From Epiperipatus broadwayi (Eukaryota > Onychophora > Udeonychophora > Euonychophora > Peripatidae): a stretch of 64,000 bases of DNA. The notes beneath the pieces are model-generated. The model was not told where the DNA came from, did no database searches, and saw only the letters and a list, made by a program, of their open reading frames with translations. A program made the position numbers and the translations under genes. The stretch is taken from contig JAQFVV010006273.1 of assembly GCA_028023455.1 (NCBI GenBank), positions 250,001 through 314,000 on the forward strand. The letters are read 5' to 3'. Of this stretch, positions 55,529 to 64,000 are shown piece by piece (the stretch's first letter is position 1; each line of letters begins with the position of its first letter).

Positions 55529-56540
55529 TTGTAGGCAATGCATGGGTGAGTAGATATGTAGAGACTAATTCATAAATAGATAAATTCATACAAAAATGCA
55601 TCAATATATACATTAAAAGATAGATAAATCTACAGATGGACAGTCAAAAAAGTAGATAGATAAATAGATTAAGATAGAGAAAAAGATGCATATATAGTGT
55701 AATACAAAGTCTGAGCTGAACTAGGAGTGATGGCACTCATCATCATCAATCCCAGTTACTACAAAATTTAAACATTTAATATAAAAGGAATGAGCATGAA
55801 TCGATTAGAGATCAGCACAGAACTAACTATAAGTTCACATAAACATCATCAGCATTACAAAGTAATAATAAAAAGTCAATAGATAATCTTGTGACTACAT
55901 TTGAAAATGGTCCTTTATAAACCATGCTAATAATTTAGCCACTGCCAAACTTAGGATATCCATACAATACATTAATTGGGATGCACAGACATAAGTGCTA
56001 ATTCATCAGAATACATCAATAAAAAATGCAAAAACATCCTGACCATCATCAATGCTCTGTCTCCTTAGTACTATTAAGGTACTGGACAATTATAAACTTA
56101 ATTTGTAATTAATAATAAAAGAAAATTTAATGTAGTGCATGAATATTAAAGGATATACCTTTGTGCCAATCCAGAATCATCAGGATGTCCAAAAACACTA
56201 AATATAAATCCCTTTTATATAACAGACCATTCTGCATGAATTCAGCTCAGTGAGCAAAAGCTCTATAATTGTTACTATGAGCAAGAGATATAATATAATC
56301 ATACAATATTCTAAAACTATTTTAGGATTGAATAAATTCACTGGAATAACTTTAACAAAGAAATATCAACATATTAATAACAATTAAATTAAAATAAAAT
56401 TAAGGTTGATAGAATACAGCTATAAATATAAATTAAGCATTCTAATTTTGATAAAAGAAATATCCACTATTACATTGTAATTTACATATATCTCAATAGA
56501 TTTGCATAAAACACATCTATATATCTGTATACAGATATGC

Positions 56541-56779
56541 AAAATAAATAAAAATAAACTCTTTCACTTTATATTCTTTATTAAAAGTGGTCAAAATACT
56601 ATTAAAATAATTATAAAATACACCAAATCTTTTAAAAACTTGTTTTTTTATTTTTTTGCCACCAAAAAAATAAAGAAATAGTCGAAACGTTGGAAATCTA
56701 TTTTAATATATATTTCATTTTGGTGGCAAAAAATAAAAAACAAGTTTTTAAAAAATTTGGTGTATTTTATAATTATTTT
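56541..56779. mobile_element. Hairpin insertion with 13-bp duplication
   Basis: TATACAGATATGC at 56528-56540 is repeated at 56780-56792 around an insert of 239 bases that is absent from the right duplicate copy. The insert contains inverted arms of about 60 bases (AATTATAAAATACACCAAAT to GCCACCAAAA, and the inverse from TTTTGGTGGC) around a loop with GTCGAAACGTTGGAAAT. Confidence 0.88.
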
Positions 56780-57225
56780 TATACAGATATGCCTTTATAG
56801 TATGAAATGAACATATTTGAATTGTCATAAACCTATAAATAAAATTCATTTTTATAAAACATAATATTTAATTTAACAATTTGCAGAAATTTTTAGATTT
56901 TTACATGACACCTTTCTATATAAATAAGCACAGATGTGCTGTATAAAATATTCTATTCATTAATTTAACACATATGTGGATCTACACTCAAATATGTGTG
57001 CACACTAACATTTATATTCTACAATATTTCATTTGTCAAAAATAATAAACTTATATTAAAAATATATTTTCAAAAGACAATTAATTCAAGATTGAAAATA
57101 TACATAAAATGCATACATAGGTGTGTATATAAAAATATAGATAATCTAAATTAAATATATTACTTAATCTCTTATTTTTATGGTAAGTAAAAGTTTTTTC
57201 TTTAAAAAAAATCTATTATAATTTG

Positions 57226-57405
57226 TAACATATAATAACAACATTCCACTCTTCTTACACTTTAAAGCAAAATATATTTATAAATTTTACAGTTTCAACT
57301 GTTATTAGAAATCTTTGTCAGAAGAGTGGGATGTTGTTATTATATGTTATATATTAAAAAAGCAAAAATAAATAAGGAAAGAGGAAAAGAAACTATTGAA
57401 GATAA
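57226..57405. mobile_element. Hairpin insertion with 12-bp duplication
   Basis: TATTATAATTTG at 57214-57225 is repeated at 57406-57417 around 180 bases absent from the right copy, which has TTATTATTTG at the site. The arms AACATATAATAACAACATTC and its inverse (57229-57257 and 57316-57348) form a hairpin. An A-rich tail with AAATAAATAAGG follows. Confidence 0.88.
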
Positions 57406-57429
57406 TATTATAATTTGGAAAGCTCATAA

Positions 57430-57527
57430 AAATTCAGGCCCTTGTGACCTCATTTTCAATATTTAAAAAAACATCCTCAGAGTTTTCTTCATTTTTTTTA
57501 TTAACATTATCAGAAAAAAATAATCTT
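57430..57527 (-). pseudogene. Coding-like block in left duplicate, C-terminal type
   Basis: On the minus strand, a pyrimidine-rich acceptor (TTTTTCTCTAG at about 57520) is followed by a frame reading FFSDNVNKKNEENSED, then VFLNIENEVTRA and a TGA stop. The right copy at 60478-60580 gives SEDLFLNIENEATRA and the same stop. The acidic composition and the shared stop suggest the last exon or end of a real protein. I do not recognise the family. Confidence 0.4.
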
Positions 57528-57739
57528 CTAGAGAAAAATGTAATTTATTATTATTTTTCCTAGTTATATTTTATTTATTTACTTTTAAAACCTTATACTT
57601 TGAAGATTTTAACTGTCATTTTCAAGAAACTAAAATAATATTCTCAATTTATAATACATTTTATTCACCAGCTGTGTACTTTATATATATGATGCAGTAC
57701 CTATACTTGTGATTCTCTGCATATAGATAAAATAATATA

Positions 57740-58015
57740 CATATAAATATTCTTCAGCAAGTTTATGCAATATCTTGGTAAGCTGGTCATTTCTAAAGCA
57801 GTAGACTGTTTATTGACATCTTCAGAAAAGGTATAATGTAATAACTGTTGGCATGTTCCATCTCCATAATTTGATAGATTTCTGGCGTGCCATCTACTAC
57901 ACAATATATATGGGCTAATGAACCACAGAAAAGATGTTTCTGATTTCTAAGTGCAGCAGCAGCTGGCTTGTTTTCTACACTTTCAGTTATATCTTCATAG
58001 TAAATCTACTAATCT
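57740..58015 (-). pseudogene. Coding-like block in left duplicate, unknown protein
   Basis: On the minus strand, one frame reads YYEDITESVENKPAAAALRN, then FCGSLAHIYCVVDGTPEIYQ and MEMEHANSYYIIPFLKM. The right copy keeps the same protein with substitutions (about 60770-61040). The composition (Glu, Ala, Cys, Val, Asp) is unlike the surrounding chance frames. The frame ends in a stop after KMSINSLLL; another frame continues with SEDVNKQSTALEMTSLPRY. It may be a retrocopy or decayed exon of a host gene. The family is unknown to me. Confidence 0.4.
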
Positions 58016-58399
58016 AATCTAATGATTTTTCCCCACCCTTTTATAGTCAGGAGTTAAATTTGAAAACACAGTAATTACAATTAAATTCTTTTCTTTATCA
58101 AAAAAATTAATGACTCTTTTCAGTTCATTTTAATTAAAACCAGACTTCTCTAAAAGTATTTTTAATCCCCTGAAAAACACCAGATTGTACTAATGTTATC
58201 AAAAGCTTTAGTAAAAAAAAACGTTCATTCTAATTATAAATAAATAAGAAATTTTATTAAAACAAGTACTATTTAATATAACATAAAAACAAGCTTGTTT
58301 TAATCATCAAAATCAGAATTAAATAGACCTTTTTAAATGATTTAAACTAATTTAAAATGATTTTACATTCAAAATTTATATATACACTACTGTGTTATT

Positions 58400-59179
58400 A
58401 TATGCTATGAAACACATAACTGTCTCAATTCCATCATCTAGGAAAAAGCAAAAGAGAAATAAAACACTAACCTAACAATATTTTACATAATATACATAAT
58501 TACAAAGTTCATACCTCAAACATATATGTATTCATTTTCCAGAGATTTGACAAGCATCTGGCAGATAACAGAATTAATAGTGATGCAACTTTGAGATAGA
58601 TAAAGAAATCAATCACTTGACTATAAGTTCACAAAGCAGCATGAACCACAATAGGACTACCTCAATTTAGACACTATAAACTACTACAACCCAAAATAAA
58701 ATTGTAAAAATATTTGCAATGTCCTGCTTTTTTAAGTTTTAGGGAGCATTGCTCTTTTTCTAGGAGACTTAGAGTTTAAAAATCATGGCAGGACTATTTT
58801 AACTGAACCATGATAAGTGATAAGAAATATGAAAAAATGAGTCAGAGCAGTACCTAAAGTAGAACACTCCATGGAGTTGCATGAAAACATTGCATCATTA
58901 AGCCACTAAATAAACTTCAACAGTCAAAAACTTAATACAATCTTCAAAATCATAGATTTTCTGTTCAACTTTTCATATAAACTTCCCAAATATATATTAA
59001 CCACTATTTTATGATTCAATCATAAATACTCTTGTCACATTTCTCACAGTAACTTTTTTTTAAAATTAATTCGGCATTAAAATATAGCATTTGTATTTTT
59101 TCAGATGTGGCCACTGATCACCAGAACTTCATCACTGTTAGCCACAGTAAGGCCACCATTTGTAATGCCACAAGATTAA
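58400..59179. other. Spacer between the two duplicate copies
   Basis: No match to either copy. It is mostly A+T-rich, with a less A+T-rich part at 59098-59180 (a pyrimidine tract TATTTTTTCAG, then ATGTGGCCACTGATCACC). The minus strand of this part reads CGITNGGLTVANSDEVLVIS, which is protein-like but too short to call. Confidence 0.35.
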
Positions 59180-60477
59180 AGGTGAACCAATAGTGATGGA
59201 ACTCATCATCATCCCCAGTTACTACAAAATTTAAATTTTAAATATAAAAGGAATGAGCATGTATCAATGAAAGATCAACACAAAAATAACTATAAGTTCA
59301 CATAAACATCATCAGCATTACAAGGTAGTAATAAAAAAATAAAATCAATCTTGTGACTTTGAAAGTGGTTTCCTATAGATCAGGATAATTATTTCTCCAC
59401 TGACAAACATAAGGCAGCAATACAATACATTAATTTAGATGCACAGACGGAAGTGATAATTCATGAGAATTCACCAATAAAAAAATAACGCTGAGATACT
59501 AAAACATTCTGACCATCATCAATGTTCTGGACAGATGGTAGCATTAAGTTACTGATCAACTATAAACTTAATTTCTAATTAATAATAAAATAAAATTTAA
59601 TGTAGTGCATGGACCTTAAAAGATATACATTTGTACTAATCCAAAATCATTTGGATGTCCAAAAACACTAAATATAACCCCATTTTATATAACAGACCAT
59701 TATGCATGAATCCAGCTCCAGTGAGCAAAGGCTCTATAACTGTTACTGTAAGAAAAAGATCAAATATAACATAAACATAAAATATTCTAAAACTATTTAA
59801 GGGTTGAATAAATTCACTGGAAAAACTTTAGCAATGAAAACTCAATTTATTAATAACAGTTAAATTCAAATGAAATTAACGTCAGCAGTAAATGGCCATA
59901 ATCATAAATTAAGCATTCTGATTTTGATTTAAGTGCAAAAGAATATCCAATATTACATTATAATTTGCATGTATCTCAATATGTTTGCATAAAATACACC
60001 TATATATATATATCCACACACAGACCAGCTTGTATAATATAAAATGTATTTGAATTTTCATAAACTAATAAATAAAATTCATTTTTATAATACATTATTA
60101 ACAATTTACAAAGATTTCTAGATGTTTACATGATACATATATATATAAATAAGCACAGAAATGCTGCATAAAACATTCTATTCCTTTTAATAATGCAATT
60201 GAAAATATGTGTGGGTCTACACTCAAATATGTGCACGCACTGACATTTATATCTTATGATATTTCATTTATTAAAAATAATAAACTATTAAAAATATTAT
60301 ATTTTCATAAAATAATCAATTCAAGGTTGAAAGTATACATAAAATGCACATGTATATGTGTATGTAAAAATATAGATAATCCAAATTAAAGATATTAATT
60401 AGCCTTTTATTATTTATGATAAGTAAAAAAAATTTCCTTTAAGAAAACTGTTATTATTTGGAAAGTTCATGTAACAC

Positions 60478-60590
60478 TCAGGCCCTTGTGGCCTCATTTT
60501 CAATATTTAAAAAAAGATCCTCAGAAATTTTATCTTTCATTTCCTTTTTATGAAAAATATCAGACAAATGTCATTGATTATTTTTCTTTC
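60478..60590 (-). pseudogene. Coding-like block in right duplicate, C-terminal type
   Basis: This is the counterpart of 57430-57527. The minus strand reads LSDIFHKKEMKDKISED, then LFLNIENEATRA and TGA. The acceptor region seen in the left copy is shortened here (loss of the CTCTAG segment), so this copy would not splice in the same way. Confidence 0.35.
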
Positions 60591-60769
60591 CTTGTTTTAT
60601 TTTTATTTATTTACTTTTAAAAACTGGTAATTTAAAGATTTTAACTTATTTTCAATAAATTATTTGTACTCAATATATAATACCTTCTTCTCAACAACTG
60701 TACTTTATATATACAATAGAGTACCTTTATCTGTGTACATAAAATACTATACATATAAACTAATTTTTC

Positions 60770-61045
60770 AGCAGGCTGATGGAATCTCTTGATAAGCTGG
60801 TCTCTTCTAAAATAGTAAATGGGCTTATTGTCATTTTTGGGAAAAGTATCATCCAGTAATTATCTCCATTCAGTTTTATAATTTTATAGACTCCAGGCAT
60901 GCCATCTACTACACAATATCTATGGGATAGTAAACTACAAAAAATATGTCCTGGCCTCTGTGTAAATCAAAACTCCATTGCAATAGCAGCAGCAGCTGAC
61001 TTGTCATTTCCACTTTCAATTATATCTTCATAGTAACTTTACTAC
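60770..61045 (-). pseudogene. Coding-like block in right duplicate, unknown protein
   Basis: This is the counterpart of 57740-58015. The minus strand reads SYYEDIIESGNDKSAAAAIA, an in-frame TGA, then FTQRPGHIFCSLLSHRYCVV, DGMPGVYKIIKLNGDNYW and, in the next frame, DDTFPKNDNKPIYYFRRDQL and IKRFHQPAEKLVYM. The last segments look more protein-like than in the left copy. The stop and the frame change mark it as a pseudogene copy. Confidence 0.4.
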
Positions 61046-61418
61046 TGTAATCTAATCTAATGATTTTTTTTCCAACCTTTTATAGCCAAGAATAGAATTT
61101 GAAAAACACAGTATTAAAAATTAAATTATTTTCTTTATTAAAAATAATAATGACTCTTTTTAGTTCATCTTAATTAAAACCAAACTTTTCTCTAAAAGTA
61201 TTTTTTTAATCCCCTGAAAAACATCAGATTGTACTAAAGTTATCAAAAGCTTTAATAAAAAAAACTTTTTAATATAATTATAAATAGATAGATAATTTTA
61301 TAAAAACAAGTACTATTTAATATAACATAAAAACAAGCTTATTTTAACTACCAAAATCAGAATTAATAGATCTTTTTAAATGATTTAAACTAATTTACAA
61401 TAATTTTATATTTAAAAA

Positions 61419-64000
61419 TTGTTATTTAACCCTTAACTATTATTCTAGTATATATTTCTTTAAATAAATATTCAAAAAAATTGTTTGCCTTCATTTCTAC
61501 TTTTCTTTTCAACTTTATATATATATATGCACAAACATTACCATGTTGTTGTATGACATGAGGACACATAAATGTAGATACAGAGATAATGTAAAAATAA
61601 ACAGTAAAATAAACAAATGAGTGGATAGACACGTAAATACATAAATATATGGATAGATAGATAAATTGATAGACATTCAAGTAGATAGATAATGGATGTA
61701 TGGAGAAATAAACCAATGGATTAATGGCTTAATAGATAAATAAAATATTAGATAGAAGTAATTTTATTAAGCAAATAATGACAAATTATAATTCATAATG
61801 CACAACTGTTAGCATTTGGTATTTGTTCCTTTTTACCTAATTAATAAAATAGCCGTTTAACAAAAAATTAAAATTCATTCATATATATATGTATGCCTAC
61901 TATTATACACAATTAAAATGTGAATTTTAAGATATAAAATTAGTAATAAGGATTTTAAATGTATGTTAGTATGTATATATGTGTGTATGTGTGTGAATAC
62001 AGATGTATGTATGTGTGCATTTATGGATCATTATTTATGTTTCAATTAATATTGTAAATCATAAATTGGGTAACTTTAAGGATTATCTTATTATGTCTCT
62101 TTTAAAAACATCAAAATAATATATCATCATTAATAACTCGGGAAGAAATCTGCTAGACAGTCAAAACTTTAGAAAAAAAGATTGAAAATATTAATAAAAT
62201 GTCATTTTAAGAAAATATAAAATAATAGTTTACATATTCTTGATATACATTCAACATGTTTATTATTTATATGTCTTTAAAAAACAATGATTAATTAAAT
62301 ATATCTCCCAAAAATTACAAAAATCATTTAAGGGTAACAGGAATGGTCTGCTTTCTCTGCTGCTGTAGCATTGATTAGTATAAGTTTAAGTAATTAAGAT
62401 TAGATCTTATGGTAGTAAAAGATAGTATTCAACTATTAGAGATAATAGGTAGCTTTTGTTTGTAATGTAAATTGTTAAAAGAAAAGTGTTATTATGTTGA
62501 TATATTTATTTAGAAGTTATTTTAAATTTTTGTTTGTTCAAATTATCAACCCCAATATGAAAGATTGCTTGTTGAGAACATCACTGATAATTTTTATACT
62601 TTTGTCTCTAAACATTTAAGTTAATGAAGAAAAATTTTACTAATATATATGATGAGCCTTTATGCAATGATAGAATGACAGATTTGGAAACTCAAGGTCT
62701 AAGGTTATAGCCTACCTCTATTACTTCCAGTACACAAACTTATTTATGAACTCCCATTTGATAAATTATTTGATTATTATTATTATAAAATAATGTTTTA
62801 TATATTGATAGTATTCTTAAACATAATAAAAAACATACTATAAGAAATATTAGCTGCATAAATTTTATACCATTATAATAATGTCATTTTAGTTTATATG
62901 TCCATGTGTATATATAGTATTAAATGATTTGTGTATTTCAGACTGTATAAAATATGTAAATGAAATAAAAAAATCAGGGGTTGATGACAAATATAATTAG
63001 GTCTGCATTGCTATTTTCAAGCAGAAGCAATCTAATCTTAATTAGTATAGATAAAATTGTTAACAAAATTCATTAAAAAAAACATAATTAATCAAATGAT
63101 TTATTGTTCATGTCTCATAAGTGGTTTGAACTGTGGAAGTGAAAGAACTATGCCACAATACATGGATATCGAATCAGGGTCTGTTACTCTACGATGCACC
63201 AAACCAAAGTAGGGCAGATGATGTAAAATGATAGAGTAAATTGGTTGATGTTGTTAAATACTGACTGCTATTCTCTACATACAATATGCTAGTAATTAAT
63301 ATTTTAAACTGTATTTTTTAATAACAGGCTTTTTAATATTCACTTTGTTTATATTTTTTGGGGGTCAATCTAATGTATTATATTGTTCCACAAAAACATA
63401 TAATGAACATGAACACATAGTTTTCATTTGAGATATCAGATTCAACCTTCATCTATAAAATGTTTTTTATCTGATCTCTTGAAGGGTTACATCTTGTTTT
63501 AATTGCATACTACTCATTCCCCATATTTCTTTCTATTCTCTTTACAAGTTGTTCCTATTATTTTTTTCTTCAAAATATCTTCATCCTATGTGTTTCTTCA
63601 AATAAAATGATCAAACATTTTTGATTATTAGTAAAATAGAAGTAAATATCTAACAGGTTTTTTTTTTTTCTGTTAAAAAAGTGTTGAAAAAGATCATCAT
63701 AATTAAGTTTCTTAGAAATAATTGAACTCATTATTTTATAATCACATTTTAAATCAGAATTATCAGGATATAAATTGATGCAAACAATAATCACTTATTT
63801 AATCTTAATTACATACTCCATCATTAAATAAAGCTTGGAGGTTACATTCTGGCAAAGAATATGTAAAAGATAAAATCATTGGAGTATAACAAAAAAACAT
63901 AAAATTATTGAATAATTATAAAAAATAAGCAAATGTGATATGGTCTTTGATACTTCTACTTCAGCTAATATTGAAGGTTGTTCATGAAATGCATGCATAA
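61419..64000. other. A+T-rich right end, nothing assigned
   Basis: Degenerate GATA-like words (ATGGATAGATAGATAAATTG at about 61650) follow the duplication, as they do before the left copy. Short (TGTATG)-like words lie at 61965-62010. Around 63120-63240 a segment with TGGATATCGAATCAGGG resembles an inverted tRNA B box (CCTGATTCGATATCC on the minus strand), which would fit a decayed tRNA-derived SINE, but no A box could be fixed. No gene. Confidence 0.35.

Larger units (their letters stand above)
55716..58378. repeat. Segmental tandem duplication, left copy
   Basis: It matches 59180-61418 throughout. For example, AAAGGAATGAGCATG, TATAAGTTCACATAAACATC, GATGTCCAAAAACACTAAAT, TTTAATGTAGTGCATG, CCATCTACTACACAATAT and AATGATTTAAACTAATTTA occur in the same order. 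It is longer than the right copy mainly because of two insertions (56541-56779 and 57226-57405). Confidence 0.9.
59180..61418. repeat. Segmental tandem duplication, right copy
   Basis: This is the partner of 55716-58378. It lacks both hairpin insertions and therefore shows the pre-insertion state at both sites. It differs from the left copy by scattered substitutions and small indels across its length, so the duplication is not recent. Confidence 0.9.

Overview
The window is A+T-rich DNA (roughly three quarters A+T by eye) from an invertebrate animal genome. It is built almost entirely of transposable elements in different states of decay, simple-sequence arrays and unexplained A+T-rich filler. 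I found no operon-like layout, no bacterial signals, no rRNA and no intact host gene. The mixture of RTE-type LINEs, Penelope-like elements with a GIY-YIG domain, tRNA-derived SINEs, a mariner relic and very long (GATA)n and (ATT)n/(ATC)n arrays would fit a cephalopod mollusc such as an octopus. Other A+T-rich invertebrates are not excluded, and the organism is an inference.

Layout: 115-2706 is a 5'-truncated RTE LINE with a 13-bp target-site duplication. 3141-3420 is a SINE-like repeat (family A). About 6590-13650 is a long, decayed two-ORF LINE (CCHC ORF1, endonuclease-RT ORF2) with an internal duplication of its RT core. 14185-15897 is a second RTE copy. 16089-21005 is an LTR retrotransposon with long LTRs whose only open frame is an intact gag-like protein; it also carries a splice donor in the LTR and an acceptor before gag. 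21415-22118 is a cluster of family C repeats in direct and inverted orientation. 24360-28500 is a decayed LINE split by a Penelope-like element (25332-28039) that carries a tRNA-derived SINE. 30551-31717 holds family A copies, two of them fold-back. 34490-35000 and 50945-51097 are 3' ends of one more LINE family. 36234-36940 is a large fold-back element. 39471-40030 holds a MITE-like hairpin and a palindromic family A insertion with a 17-bp duplication. 40610-43020 holds minus-strand remnants of a Penelope element and of the 6.6-13.6 kb LINE family. 45751-46590 is a mariner relic. 47308-47616 is a family A copy with a 15-bp duplication. 48592-49590 is a triplet of family B repeats. 54960-55526 is a (GATA)n array of about 560 bp. 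55716-61418 is a tandem segmental duplication whose left copy took two later insertions with clear duplications, and both copies keep coding-like blocks on the minus strand.

There is no pathway linking the elements. Their relation is one of nesting and mobilisation: autonomous LINEs and Penelope elements could supply enzymes, and the SINE-like, fold-back and gag-only elements are non-autonomous. The most unusual items are the gag-only LTR element with its apparent leader intron, the three SINE-like families sharing two short modules (one reminiscent of a hammerhead ribozyme core), and the recurrent fold-back copies of family A.
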